A stretch of DNA of 64,000 bases from Macrophomina tecta (GCA_024180945.1 JAKSGN010000035.1:1-64000); one strand, 5' to 3'; shown: positions 16,101-29,370, counted from the stretch's first letter. The notes: generated by a model not told the origin, from the sequence alone. Numbers and translations are program-made.

Positions 16101-16920
16101 TAACTAATACCGCTAACTCGTTATATATGAAGAACCTAAAATTAAAGTTAGAAAATAAAGATAACCGTGCCTAATTAACTAGATCGAAACCTTCGGGAGG
16201 CGTAGAACCCAAACTAATACTAGAAGACCTAATAGACTAAGACGGCCCTATAGTATTATTAGCTAAGGTATTATTATATAAACGCTTTAATAATCGCCTC
16301 TCCTTAGTATTTTTAGGATTAGAGGTATTTCTAGCCTCTAGCGCTTCTAATTTTCTAAGTATATTAATCGTATTCGACTTACGCTATAGTATTAAGGTAG
16401 TACGACGCTTAAGTAGCTTTTACTATTTTTTAGTACGAGAAAGACTAGAGGCCGCCTTTTAAAGCTAATTCTTAAAGACTATATATTTAAAGTACACCTT
16501 ATCTAGAGCCCGTCGAAGGCACTTAACTAAAAAGAAGATTAGTAAATATATAAAAGAATCTAGAAAAGACTAATAATTAAAATTCTTAAGACTACTAGCG
16601 TCGTAACTAGTACGCTTAGTACGATAATATTCGCTATAACGGGAGAAATCTAAGGCTACGTAATATACTATCTTAGGCTCCTCCGCCTTTCGCTAAGTAT
16701 TTAAAAGTAAATATTATAAATAAGAAATAGATATCGTAATATCTAGTAAATTAATCTTTATATCTAGGGACTTACGCTTAGTCTTTTATGAATCACGCTT
16801 TTATTTCGGAGGTATAGTAGGAGGCTTATAATAGAAGAAAAAAATAAGAAACTAGAGAGAATCTAAGATATAGATAAATAAATAAATCTTTAGGCTAAAG
16901 ATTCTTAAGAGGGGAAATAG

Positions 16921-17651
16921 TATTATAAATTCTACGAGCGATAGTTTCGTACGAATAAATATTTTCTAAGAAATAGAAATCCTTACGGAAAGAAATTCTA
17001 TAAGAAAATACTAACTACTAAAAATTAACGCTTAAGAAGCTTAGTTAGAATATAAGTAACGCTATTAAATTCTATAGGGAAATAACTTCCTTAAGAAAAT
17101 AAGGCCCGTACGGAAAAGACTAGATAAGGGTATAGAGAACTATAATCTATAAAAATAATACTTTCTTAGTAAGGGCCGCGGGCAAAATCTAGAAAACTAA
17201 TAAAGAAGTGCGTTACGCGATAATAAATAAGATAAATATTGCTATCGTTCGTAAAAAGAAGTTAGAAGTTAGATTCTAAAAAGTAGGCGTTAGCGCCCAG
17301 ATTACGTAGGCCCTATAAAAACCTACTAAAATTAACTTAATCTAAGAATACTAATCTAATACTATTAATCTAGCTACTTTAATCTAGCTATACTAATCTA
17401 GATTATTATAGCTTTTCTATAGTATATAGAATATACTTATTAGGTAGTACTTTAGTCTTTATAGTTAACTTAAAGTTCTAATATAATCCTATTAGAGGTA
17501 ATAAGCCTAACGCATACCGCGTACTAATATATTACGTAATTTCTACTATTATTCTAATTCTTTATTCTTTTCTTATTCTTTAAGATAAACCCTTTAGCTA
17601 TCTAACCCTACTAGGCGATTCTAAAGCCTAGTAGAAGAGGCTACCGTTATA
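16921..17651 (+). repeat. 3' LTR of gypsy copy 2 (LTR subfamily A)
   Basis: 731 bp, the same length as its 5' partner, ending CTACCGTTATA. The preceding internal stretch (about 16200-16920) differs from the matching stretch of copies 1 and 3, so this element belongs to another subfamily in both its 3' internal region and its LTR. Confidence 0.88.
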
Positions 17652-18365
17652 TAAAGATATAAAATCTAAACTAATACTAAAAAACCTAATAGACTAAAAT
17701 AACTCTATAGTATTATTAGTTAAGATATCGCTATATAAACGCTTTAGCGATCATTTCTTCTTAGTATTTTTAGAATTAGAGGTACTTCTAACCTTACGAA
17801 TAAACTTAAGATAATTAAGCTTTTTTAACTTTTTTATAGTTATAGCCTTCTTTAAAAGTATTAAGTAGATATAATACTCTAAAAAATTCTCTTACTTCTC
17901 TAAACGAGATAAATAAGCTATTATAATTTATATAGCCTTATAAGCTTTCTTTTAGTTTATACGCACTTTAGTACGCACCTAATTAAGATAGTTAACTAAG
18001 AATAAATATTAGTAATAATATAAAATAGTAAAAAAGAAGTATATAATTTATAGTATTAAAATCTTTTCTATTATAAGTAGTTTATTTACGATATACGTAC
18101 TTTTTATAGTAAGAAGAACTCTTAATATCTATCTAATATTTTATAGACTTACTCTTAGAGATTAAAAATAAATAGAAAGAATAAGAAACGAGTATCGTAT
18201 AATTCTTATAATTAATACGCTTATCTAGAAGAATCTATTTAGTATACTTATATTTTAAAGATATTATAAAGCTTTACTAAAGAAAAGAAAGAAAAAATAA
18301 AGAAAATCTAAGATATAAATAAATAAATAAATCTTTAGGCTAAAGATTCTTAAGAGAGGGAGTAG
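17652..18365 (+). mobile_element. Resumed 3' internal region of gypsy copy 1
   Basis: Copy 1 sequence continues here directly after nested copy 2, and the text matches copy 3 at about 26890-27600. On the minus strand the consensus of copies 1 and 3, with RIP stops ignored, reads as a Lys/Leu-rich helical peptide. This suggests an extra antisense ORF downstream of pol. That reading is inference. Confidence 0.75.
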
Positions 18366-19147
18366 TATTATAAATCCTAGAGAAATAAGGGCTTTATAAC
18401 CCTATAAATAAAAAGCCCGTATAGAAAAAAGCACTATAGAAGCTAAAAACCTATAAAAATAATAGAGCTATAATACTAGTATACCTATATAGAAAAAATA
18501 GCCTTAAGAAAGAATAGTATATATAGGCCTAAATAAAATAATAGTAAAAGCCCGTATAAGAATAATATCTATATAATATAATAAGACTATAGAAATACTA
18601 ACTAGATTAAACTCTTATAAAGAAAGAATATTTCTAAGAAAAAAATTATAAATTTTAAAAACTAGCTTTAAGCTAAGAGAAATAAATAGAAGAAAGTTAA
18701 ATAACTTATATAGTCTAAGAAATAATAGTCTAGCGGTATAATACTCTTTTAACTAATATAAAAGTTAGATTCTAAAAAATAGACCTTAGCGCCTAAGTTA
18801 CGTAAGACCTACCAAGCTTACTAAATAATAAAGAATCGTAATTATTCTCTACTATATATAGATAATAAAGAATTTTAACTATTTTCTACTATTTATAGAT
18901 TAATATAACTCTTATATAGTATATAGATATACTTTTTAGATAGTATCTTAATCTTTATAGTTAACTTAAAGTTCTAATATAATACTATTAGAGGTAATAA
19001 GCCTAATGCATACTATATATTAATATATTATATAATTACTATCTTTATTTTAATTCTTTACTCTTCTTTTATTCTTTAAGATAAATTCTTTAGCTATCTA
19101 ATTCTACTAGACGATTCTAAAGCCTAGTAGAAGAGACCACTATTATA
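18366..19147 (+). repeat. 3' LTR of gypsy copy 1 (LTR subfamily B)
   Basis: A 782-bp LTR starting TATTATAAATCC and ending ACTATTATA. Its 5' half differs from subfamily A and resembles the LTRs of copy 3. Its 3' third (from about 18820) is shared with all the gypsy LTRs here. Confidence 0.85.
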
Positions 19148-20220
19148 ATTAGAATAAAAGTTATTTTTTAGTTATAGATACGTCTTTTCTTTAAAGATTA
19201 TACTAGAGTAAAAAATTTCTATTATTTATAGTTAATATTCTTTACTAGGTAATTACCTTTAGTACTTATAAAGTAGTAGTTAAAATATTATACTACTACT
19301 CTTTCTAGAAGAGATCGGGCATATTATTAAATAGTATAGGCTTTTAAAAAGCTATAGTAGTAGATAAAAAAAGATTATATATAATATTAAAGTAAGAATT
19401 AATTAATAAGTTAACTATAAGAATTCTATTTACTATAAATAAGTATAGCCTATATATATAGAATATTTAGTTAGATTATAGTAGATTACTAGCTAGCTTA
19501 TTATAATCTAGTAAGTTAAGTAATCTATAGTTAGTATACTAAATAATAGACCTACCTTCTATTCTTTAGAGTATAATCTAGACTAAGAATTTTTTACTTT
19601 AAGAAGTTAGGGTTTTTTTAAAAAAGTAGAGCTATTTTTTCTTTATTTTCTCTAGCTAGTATCGTAATAGAGTTTTTTCTATAGTATAAAAACTAAATAG
19701 CTAAGTATAGCTAAAAAAAATACTATCTCTAGTTAATTTTTAGTTTAATAGTTATTTAGTAGCTAATAATAAACTAGTTTTTAAGTAGTAGTAGTCTATA
19801 GTAGACTTATATAGTAAGTGAAAATACTTACTTAGCTAACTAGCTAATAACTTATTATAGATAACTATATAATTAGACTTACTTTTACTTTTTTTTTTAT
19901 TTTAGTATAGTGCCTTAATACTTATAGCTATAGTATTCGGGTGTATTATTACTAATTTAGATATATAAGATAATTAGAAAACTACTTTAATTTATTAAAA
20001 AAGTCCTAATAGAGTCTTCTATTTAAGTATTATAAGAATTACTTATAGTAGAAAAGGCTATATTATAAAGTATAATTTATAAATATCTATACTAGACTAG
20101 AGAATAAAGATAAGATATATTTAAAATTTCTAATAAAGACTATTAAAAATATATATATATATATATTTAATAGTTTATATAGGCTATATACTTCTTCTAA
20201 TACTAGCTATGGATAGTTAC
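19148..20220. other. Unclassified RIP-mutated AT-rich DNA (target of gypsy copy 3)
   Basis: This 1.07-kb stretch is not part of any of the LTR elements. It is strongly AT-rich, with stops in all frames and an AT dinucleotide run near 20150. I could not recognise a transposase or host gene in it. The sequence continues after copy 3 at 28350, so copy 3 inserted into it. Confidence 0.6.
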
Positions 20221-20964
20221 TATTACGAATTCTAGAGAATAAGAACTTTATAACCCTATAGATAGAAAGCCTATATAGAAAAAGATATTATAAAAACTAA
20301 AAACTTTTATAAGTAGTAGAGCCGTACGGCTAGAATATCTATATAGAAAAACTAACCTTAAAATAAAAAACGCGTATAGCTCTAAGCTAAATAGTAATAA
20401 AAGCTTGTATAGAAATAATGCCTATATAGTATAGTAACTACTCGAAAAAATAGTAAAATTAAGTTTCTATAGAAAAAAGATATCTATAGAAAAAAATAAT
20501 ATAAATCTAAAAAACTAACTTTAAATATAAGAAATAAATAAAAGAATATTAAATATATTATTCGCTTATTAAAATAAAAGTTAGATTTTAAAAAATAGGC
20601 CTTAGCGCCTAAATTACGTAGAATCTACTAGGTCTACTAGATAATAAAGAATTACGACTATCCTCTATAATACTTAAATAACTAAGAATACTAACTATCT
20701 ACTACTATCTATAGATTACTATATATTTTCTATAGTATATAGATATATTTCTTAGATAGTACTTTAATCTTTATAGTTAACTTAAAATTCTAATATAGAC
20801 TTATTAGAGATAATAAGTCTAATATATACCGCGTTCTAATCTATTATATAATCGCTATCTATTACTTTAATTTTTTATCTTTCTCTTATTTTTTAAGATA
20901 AACTCTACTACTATTTAATTTTACTAGATAACTTTAAAGTCTAGTAGAAGAGACTATTGTTATA
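20221..20964 (+). repeat. 5' LTR of gypsy copy 3 (LTR subfamily B)
   Basis: Starts TATTACGAATTC (RIP form of TGTTACGAA) and ends ATTGTTATA. About 744 bp. Pairs with 27605-28349. Confidence 0.88.
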
Positions 20965-23900
20965 TTTTAACTATTATTCTTATAAGAGAAGATAGTTCTA
21001 AAAAGAAAAATATTTAATAATAAAATAGTATTATCTAATACTTAATACTAACTAAGTAATATAATAAATAATATTAATATAAATAATAATAATTTTCTAT
21101 AGCTAACTATAACTAATTTTTTTTAGATTATCTAAGATATATAGGGCTAAATTAGTAAACTTTATAAATAGCTTTAGAAGCGGTCTAATAAGAATATCTA
21201 GCTCTATTAATAAATAGGCGAACTTTATAACTAAGCTACTTTAATAGTCTCTATTTTAGTACTAGTATATATTTTAGTATCTATAGTAACTTAACCCCCT
21301 AATAAAAGTATAAAAATAGCTAAGCTAGATTTATTTTATAATAACTAAAAGAAGCTCTAAATCTTTTTTTTATAACTTAATCTATACTTCTTCTTTAACT
21401 CTAGAGACTTTTCTATAAATAATAAAAAGATAGTATTCGCTATTATCTATCTTCGTAATACTATAGTATAGTAGTTTAAGCCCTATCTTAGAGACTAAAT
21501 AGAGAAAGAACTAAAGATATATAAGAAAAATACTAAAAAGATCTTTAGTAGCTATAAATACTTTATAACTTAAATTAAGTAAAGCTTCGAAGACCTCGAC
21601 GAAATTAATAAGGCCTAATAAGCCGTTATAAATATATACTAAAAGATCTTAGTAGTAAACTATACTATAAAGTTCTAAAAGACCGTAGTATATCTAGATA
21701 ATTAGTTTAACCATACCCTTATAGACTACTACTATCGAGGACTTAAGAAGAGAATTAAAGATTAACTTATAATATAGAATAACTCTAAGACTCTAGATAA
21801 GCTTATTAAACTAGCTATTAAATATAATAATTATCTCTTTAAATACTAATTAGAGAAATATAAGAAAAACTATAAGGCTAATATTTTATGCCCTATATAG
21901 CTATACTATATATAAGAAGAAGGTAATGTTATAAAATTAAATATTACTTAATAAAATAATAAGAATAATCTATATAAACACTAATCCCGGCGTCTATAGA
22001 TAAAGTAAGAAGTAGAATACTTTAATAAAAGACTCTATACTTACTATAAAAATAAATAGAATCCCTAGTACTACTATTTATAATAAAATAAAACTAGTAA
22101 GACCGCCGCTATCGCTACTTAAAAAGAAAAGAAACCTTACTCCGTATCTACTCTAAGTAAAGAAGTTAACTATATAGCTATAAGTTAGACTGTTTACTAT
22201 AATAATAACTATATAACCTACTAAAGTAATAAATAAGCTACTAAGTAGTACCTCTCTAAGCTATAATAGCTAAACCTAGCTATACGTAATAAAAAAATAC
22301 TAGAAGTTAATAATTTAATTAATAACTTTTTCTATAATAACGAGCTAGTTAATAGTAATATAAGTAAACTCTATAATAGTATACCTAAATCTAGTAAAGT
22401 AGAAAATATAAAGTAATAGTAGAATTAAGCTATACTTAACTAAATTACAGAGTATTTAAATAAATATAAAGATATAAAGCGCATTAAAGCTAGTCTTATT
22501 TTTATAATTAATTAGATTCTTAGATTAAGAATAGACTTACTATCTTAGTAATACTAAATAAAGAATAGGAAGCTTAGCTCTTAATTCTATAAAGATAGTA
22601 TATAGTACTTCTAGAAGAAATTACTTCTTATCTTAGCTAATAAAGTAGCGATCTAGCTTAAAAGTAAGATTTAGAAAGTATAATAATAGCGAGATCTTAT
22701 ATACTTATAAAATATAGCGCTAATCCTTAGTATATATAAAATAGTAATAAGAATATAAGATACCCTATAATAAATTCTAGAGAAAAAATATACTATACTT
22801 ATCTTTAAATACTAGGTCCGTAATAACTAAATTTACTAGAGACGCTATATTAGGTATAAATACTAGATATAGTAAAAGAAATTATTAATTCTAACTAAGA
22901 ACTAAAACTTCTATTTTTATAAGAAAATAGTATACTAATACTTATTAAAAAACTAAACGGCCTTCCTAGCTAAAAATTTTAGAAGTAGCCATTAGATAGA
23001 TTCCTTAACTAAGTTTTATATATATTAAATAATATACATATCTTAAAAAAAGTTCTTAGAATACTAGTAACTATTTATAAATAAACCGTAATAGCTATAC
23101 TTAATAGTAAAATAGAAGGTAATTTTATTAGCTATATCTTTACTATCTAAAATAATATTTAATTTACAAGAAAAGACTACCTCTATTTATTAAAAATAAT
23201 AAATAGATTAGCCGCCTTATATAATAAAGAATAGATTTAGGTTAAGATAAAATCTATAAAGTTTACTATTAAAAAATATATAGAGAAGATTATATTTAAT
23301 ATAATCTCTATACTAGAATATAATATTATTCTAGAAATCTCGTAGTTTAAAACCCACAAACTATATATTTAATAGAAGAAAAGAATAGTTATCTTTTTAA
23401 ATAAGAAATACGCTAGATACCTAGCTATTACTAAAAAAATATTAATAATTAAGAAAGACTCTATAGATATTTAAAAAATCTTAATAAGCGTACTAAATTA
23501 TATAAGAAACTAAAAAGAGAAGGTATATACTATTCTTATTAAAATAAGTCTAAAATATAAGTAGAAAATCCTAGCTTGTATAGTAAGAAATCTTTACTAG
23601 AAGAATAATAATATTCTAAAGCTAGTTAAAAAAAGACTATTTCTAGAAAATTTATAGAAAATATAATCTATCTACTTATAAATAAATAGATATTATTAAA
23701 TAAGATATTTTAGTAGTTAAGAATAACGTAGACCTTAGTAAAATTATAAAACCTACTATAAATAAATTAATACTAATACTAAAACTAAAAACTATTTTAT
23801 AAGAATTCTAAGACCTCTAATAACTATTCTAAGAAAGAGATAAAGAATAATTACTAAAATATAAACTATAAAACTATAAGATATTCTTAATATCTAAAAT

Positions 23901-26900
23901 ATAACTTATATTTAAGCCTATATACTCGCTTTTAGAGAAAAAGGCAGAGGCCTTAAAAAAATATATTAAAAAAAACCTAGAATAAAAATATATATACCTA
24001 TTATTATTACTAGCTAGTTATTCTATTCTATTTATTCTAAAGAAAAATAGTAAACTATACCTCTATATTAACTATAGATAACTAAATAATATTATTATTA
24101 AAAACTAATACTTTCTATCTCGTATTAATAAGCTATAAGATAAACTCTATAATACTAAGTATTTTACTAAGCTAGATCTTAGAGAAGGCTACTATCTAGT
24201 TTATATTAAAAAAGGTAAAGAGTAAAAAATAGTATTTTAAATAAGATTTAAATACTATAAATATATAGTAATATTTTTTAGGCTTACTAATATACTAGCT
24301 ACCTTCTAGAGCTTAATTAATAATATACTATATTTATATTTAGATATATTTACTTTAGCTTATCTAGATAATATTCTAATATACTTAAAGATGCTTAAAG
24401 AATATACTAAGTATATAAAAAAAGTTCTATAAATACTAGATAAATAAAACCTCTAAGTAGCCCTAGAAAAGAGTAAATAGTATATATAAAAGATAAAATA
24501 CCTTAGGTTTATTATTATTTCTAGATATATTAGTATAGATAATAAGAAACTAGATGCTATAAGAGACTAGCCTATACTAAAGACTATTAAAGAAGTATAA
24601 TTTTTTTTAAAATTTACTAATTTTTATTAAAAGTTTATTCTAAACTACGTAAAGATATCTATATCTCTTATAAATCTAATGAAAAAGAAACACGGGTTTA
24701 TATAGAGAGAAAAATAATAAATAGTCTTTAACTTACTAAAGCGTATATTTACGAAGACCTTAGTTTTAGGTATCTATAACCCTAATCTATTTATTACAGT
24801 CGAAACTAATACTTTTAACTATATTATAGAAGTAGTTCTTAGCTAGCTAAATAAGTAGAATAAACTATACTCTATTATCTTCTATTTAAGAAAAATAATA
24901 GGCCTAGAAAAGAACTATAATATCTATAATAAAAAGCTTCTAGCTATTATTATAATTTTTAAGAAATAGAGATACTATCTTAAAGAGACTAAATACTAAA
25001 TTATAATATACTATAATTATAAGAACCTATCATACTTTACTACTACTAAAAAACTAAACCGATAATAAATTAAATAAATAAAAGAACTAGTATTATATAA
25101 TATAAAGATTATCTATAAAAAGAAATCTAAAAATACTTATATAGACGTACTAAATAGATAAGCTAACTATATTAAAGAAAAGCTAGGTCTATAATCTATA
25201 ATACTTAATATATAAGAAGATGGGTTTTTTATATCTACTAGCTATAGCCGCTAGATTACCGCTATTTATAGTATTAAATAGATATAGCTTTAAAAAGAAC
25301 TAAATAACTCGTTTATTCTAGTTAAACTACTTACCCTAGTAATATACCTCGAAAGTAATAAATAGAAGCGTAAAATCTAAGAAGCCTATATAAATAATAT
25401 AATAGCTTAAGAAATTAAAGAACTTAAAAATAACTCCTAGATAACTAAAAATATAGATAGTATAATTCTATTTTTAGAATTAGTCTATATCTTAGTTAAA
25501 CTACGGAAAGAGCTCGTAAAAAATATATATAAAGCCCTAGTATATAGTTATTAAAAAATAAATAAAATAATAAAGTAAATTATAAGAAGCTATTATTTTC
25601 TAGAGCTTAGAAGAACTATTTAATAGATAATTTTATAATATAATCTCTATATTAAAAGTAAGGCCACGAAATATATACTCTATAAATTGCTTTAGCTACT
25701 ATTAGTACTAAAGTGCCCTTAGTAATCTATCTTACTAGACTTTATTATAAACCTATTTAAGTTAAGAGAACTGCTTACTAAAGTTAAGTATAACTTAATT
25801 CTAGTTATTATAGATAGAATAATAAAGTACGTATACTATCTACTATATCTTAAATTAATAAATATAAAAGAACTTACCTATATATTCCTAAGAATAATTT
25901 TTAGTAACTATAGACTACTAAAAAAGCTTATATTAAATAAAAATTAACTATTTATATTTCGATTCTAGTAAAGCCTTACTTAATAGCTTAGAGCTAAGTA
26001 TAAACTCTTAACTATAGTATACCCTTAGATAAATAGATAGACGAAATAAATAAATTAAATACTAGAATAATATCTATACTACTATCTTAACTATATATAA
26101 GATAACTAGGTAAAACTACTACCGCTTATATAACTCGTATATAATAGCTTAAAAGTATCCGCTATATAAAAATTTCTATTCTACGCTAACTATAGTTACG
26201 AGCTAATAGCCTATAGATATCTAATACTAAGCGAGTTATTAGCCTAAAAGAAAATTTTTAAAGTAGACTAGCTAAAGGTACTTTATATATAACTATATCT
26301 AGACCTCGAATTTATAGCTCTATAAATAGGTAAATACTATAATAGATAGTATTAGAAGGTACTAAAGCTTAAAAGAAGAAATAAAGTTTATCTCTTTAGT
26401 AAAAATTTTAAACGAAAAAAGAATAACTAACTAAGTAAAAAATTAGACTTTAAAAAAGTTAGTTTCTTTAAAATTAAAGAATAAGTTAGAAAGGTTAATT
26501 TCCGCCTTAGATTACTAGATACTATAAAAATATATCTAATATTTTACATTACTCTACTCGAACTAATATCTTAAGATACTATACTATTATACTAAATAAA
26601 AGAAATTATACTAGAAAATCTAAATACTAACGAAAATAAAGACTAAAATATAGAATAAGTTCTAAATAGTAGCTATATTAATAATTAGTTTAGATATCTT
26701 CTTAAATAGAAAGAAGATTAGAATAATACCTAAAAACTACTAAAACTTTATAACTATTAAGAACTTATTAATAAGTTCTATTACTAAAACCTAGATTAAC
26801 TAATACTGCCGACTTATTATATACGAAGAACCTAAAATTAAAATTAAAAAATAAAAATAACCGCGCCTAATTAACTAAACTAGAACCCTCGGGAAATATA

Positions 26901-27604
26901 AAACCTAAACTAATGCTAAAAGATCTAATAAATAGAAATAACTCTATAATAATATTAACTAAGGTATCGCTATATAAACGCTTTAGCGATCGCTCTTTCT
27001 TAGTATTTTCGGGATTAATAAAATTCCTAGCCTCGTAAATTAATTTAAGATAATCTAACTTCTCTAATTTCTCTATAGTTATAGTCTTTTTCGAGAGTAT
27101 TAAATAAGTATAATACTTTAAGAGATTCTTCTATTTCTCTAAATAAAATAAATAGGCTATTATAGTCTATATAGCCTTACGAGCCTTCTTTTAGTCTATA
27201 TATACTTTAGTATATGCCTAATCGAGATAGTTAACTAGAGTTAAATATTAGTAATAGTAAAAGATAATAGAAATAAAATATATAGTCTATAGTATTAAGA
27301 CTTCTGCTATTATAAGTAGTTTAACTATAATAAGTATACTCTTTATAACGGGAAGAACTCTTAATATTTATTTAATACTTTACAGGCTCACCTTTAGAAA
27401 CTAAAAGTAAATAAGAAGAATAAAAAATAAGTATCTTATAGTTCTCGCGATTAATATGCTTATCTAGAAAAATTTATTTAGTATACTTATATTTTAAAAG
27501 TATTATAAAAATTTACTAAAGAAAAGAAAGAAAGAATAAAAAAAATCTAAAATATAAATAGGCAAATAAATCTTCGGACTAAAGATTCTTAAGGGGGGAT
27601 ATAG

Positions 27605-28349
27605 TATTATAAATTCTAGAAAATAAGGGCTTTATAACTCTATAAGTAGAAAGCCCGCACAGAAAAAAATATTATAAAAACTAAGAATTCTTATAGATAA
27701 TAGAGCCATATAGCTAAAATACCTATATAGAAAAACTAGCCTTAAGAAAAAATAGCGTGTATAACTCTAAGCTAGATAGTAATAGAAGCCTATATAAAAA
27801 TAATACCCGCGTAATATAGCGACTACTTAAAAGAATAGTAGGACTAAGTTTCTATAGAAAAAAGATACCTATAGAGAAAAAAAGTATAGATTTAAAAAAC
27901 TAACTTCGGATATAAGAAATAAATAGAAAAATATTAAATATATTATTTACTTATTAGAATAGAAGTTAGGTTTCGAAAAATAAGTCTTAGCGTCTAAGTT
28001 ATATAGAACCTACTAGGCCTACTAGATAACGAAGAATTATAACTATTTTTTATAATACTTAGATAACTAAGAATACTAACTATCTACTATTATCTATAGA
28101 TTACTATATATTTTCTATAGTATATAGATATACTTCTTAGATAGTATTTTAATCTTTATAATTAACTTAAGATTCTAATATAGACTTATTAGAGATAATA
28201 AGCCTAATATATACTATACTTTAATCTATTATATAACCGCTATTTATTACTCTAATTCTTTATCCTTTTCTTATTCTTTAAGGTAAACCCTACTACTATC
28301 TAACCCTACTAGGTAACTCTAAAGCCTAGTAGAAAAGGCTACTATTATA
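27605..28349 (+). repeat. 3' LTR of gypsy copy 3 (LTR subfamily B)
   Basis: About 745 bp, starting TATTATAAATTC and ending CTATTATA, followed directly by the GTTAC target duplication. Confidence 0.88.
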
Positions 28350-28640
28350 GTTACTTTTTTTCTAGTATAGCTACTTAAAGCTAATAGTAGTATAGTTAGA
28401 CTATAGGCCTAACGTATTAGTCTTCTATTAGTAGATATATTAAATACTATATTAACTACTAGTCGGCCTCTTTATAAGCGAGGAGCTCCTAGCTTAATAT
28501 TAAAACCTAGCTAAATATAAAATATCCTCTATTATCTTTAGTCTATAACTAACTACTAACTATATAACTTACTATAAATAAAACCTATTAAGAGATTAAG
28601 GACGATATTAAAAAAGTTCTAAATAAAGTTTAGTACTAGC
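28350..28640. other. Unclassified RIP-mutated DNA; includes a decayed copy of the 30.8-kb hairpin element
   Basis: Continuation of the DNA into which copy 3 inserted. Positions about 28410-28515 align with 30760-30880. Both contain TCGGCCTC, then GCGAGGAGCTCC, then AAAACCTAGCT at matching spacing. This copy has lost its palindrome to C-to-T changes. Confidence 0.6.
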
Positions 28641-29370
28641 TATAACGGCAGCCTCTTCTACTAGGCTTTAGAATCGCCTAGTAGGGTTAGATAGCTAAAG
28701 AGTTTACCTTAAAGAATAAGAGAAGAGTAAAGAATTAAAATAATAGTAGTAATTATGTAATATATTGGTACGCGATACGCGTTAGGCTTATTACCTTTAA
28801 TAGGGTTATATTAGAACTTTAAGTTAACTATAAAGATTAAAGTACTATCTAATAAGTATATCTATATACTATAGAAAAGCTATAATAATCTAGATTAGTA
28901 TAGCTAGATTAAAGTAGCTAGATCGATAGTATTAGATTAATATTCTTAGATTAAGTTAATCCTAGTAGATTCTTATAGAGCCTATATAACCCGGGCGCTA
29001 ACGCCTACTTTCTAGAATCTAACTTCTAACTTCTTTCTACGAACGATAGCGATGTTTACTTTATTTACTATCGCGTAACGTACTCTTTTATCAGTTTTCT
29101 AAATTCTACCCGCGGCCCTTACTAAGGGAGTATTATTTTTATAGGCTATAGTTCTTTATAACTTCATTTAGTCTTTCCCGTGCGGGCCCTATTCCCTTAA
29201 GGAAATTATTCCCCTACGGGATCTAGTAGCGTTGCTTATTTTCTAACTAAGCTTCTTAAGCGCCGTTCTTTAGTAGTTAGTAATCCCTTACAGGATTTCT
29301 TCCCGTAAGGGTTTCTATCCCTTAGGGGATATTTGCCCGTGCGGGACTATTGCCCGTGGGGTTCGTAACA
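28641..29370 (-). repeat. Inverted solo gypsy LTR (subfamily A) with perfect target duplication
   Basis: A 730-bp LTR on the minus strand, reading TGTTACGAAC... to ...GCCGTTATA. It is bounded by perfect CTAGC duplications (28636-28640 and 29371-29375). No internal element sequence adjoins it, so it is the product of LTR-LTR recombination. It is the least mutated gypsy LTR here and shows short palindromes of the CCCnnnnGGG type spaced exactly 17 bp apart (29177, 29194, 29211; and 29285, 29302, 29319, 29336, 29353). Confidence 0.9.

Larger units (their letters stand above)
9407..17651 (+). mobile_element. Complete RIP-mutated Ty3/gypsy chromovirus, copy 2, nested in copy 1
   Basis: The element is 8.2 kb with 731-bp LTRs at 9407-10137 and 16921-17651. 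The flanking 5-mers are TAGAG and TAAAG, which differ by one RIP-type transition. Copy 1 resumes directly after it at 17652. Gag-like sequence occupies about 10300-11700. Reverse transcriptase (about 13250-13990) keeps an intact [10 protein letters not shown] at 13671-13700. RNase H lies at about 14000-14450. Integrase (about 14940-15650) reads close to the gypsy consensus. A chromodomain-like stretch follows at about 15930-16090. This copy is less mutated than copies 1 and 3 but still full of stops. Confidence 0.92.
1..19147 (+). mobile_element. RIP-mutated Ty3/gypsy chromovirus, copy 1 (5' end outside window, interrupted by two nested elements)
   Basis: This is a degenerate gypsy retrotransposon read on the plus strand. 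Its own sequence is at 1-3241, 8904-9406 and 17652-19147. The parts between are a copia element and gypsy copy 2. Position 1 matches position about 12463 of copy 2, so roughly 3 kb (5' LTR and gag) lies left of the window. The reverse transcriptase motif at 1212-1241 reads AYLDNILIYS, a RIP version (D to N) of the gypsy YLDDILIYS. RNase H (about 1570-2000) and integrase (about 2480-3150) follow in gypsy order. The chromodomain-like segment is at about 9150-9310, beyond the copia insertion. Stops occur every few codons, many where CAG, CAA or TGG would fit. The element is dead. Confidence 0.9.
20221..28349 (+). mobile_element. Complete RIP-mutated Ty3/gypsy chromovirus, copy 3
   Basis: The element is 8.13 kb with LTRs at 20221-20964 and 27605-28349 and a perfect 5-bp target duplication GTTAC (20216-20220 and 28350-28354). 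Gag-like sequence is at about 21150-22500, reverse transcriptase at about 23900-24650 (RIP version of YLDD near 24355), integrase at about 25620-26320 and a chromodomain-like segment at about 26640-26790. A purine tract (AAGGGGGG) precedes the 3' LTR. It is the most heavily mutated of the gypsy copies, with almost no TpG left. Confidence 0.92.

Noticed and set aside
29285..29361. CRISPR-like look of regularly spaced short palindromes
   Set aside because: Units are 10 bp with 7-bp spacers, they differ from one another, and they lie in a fungal LTR. CRISPR arrays do not occur here.
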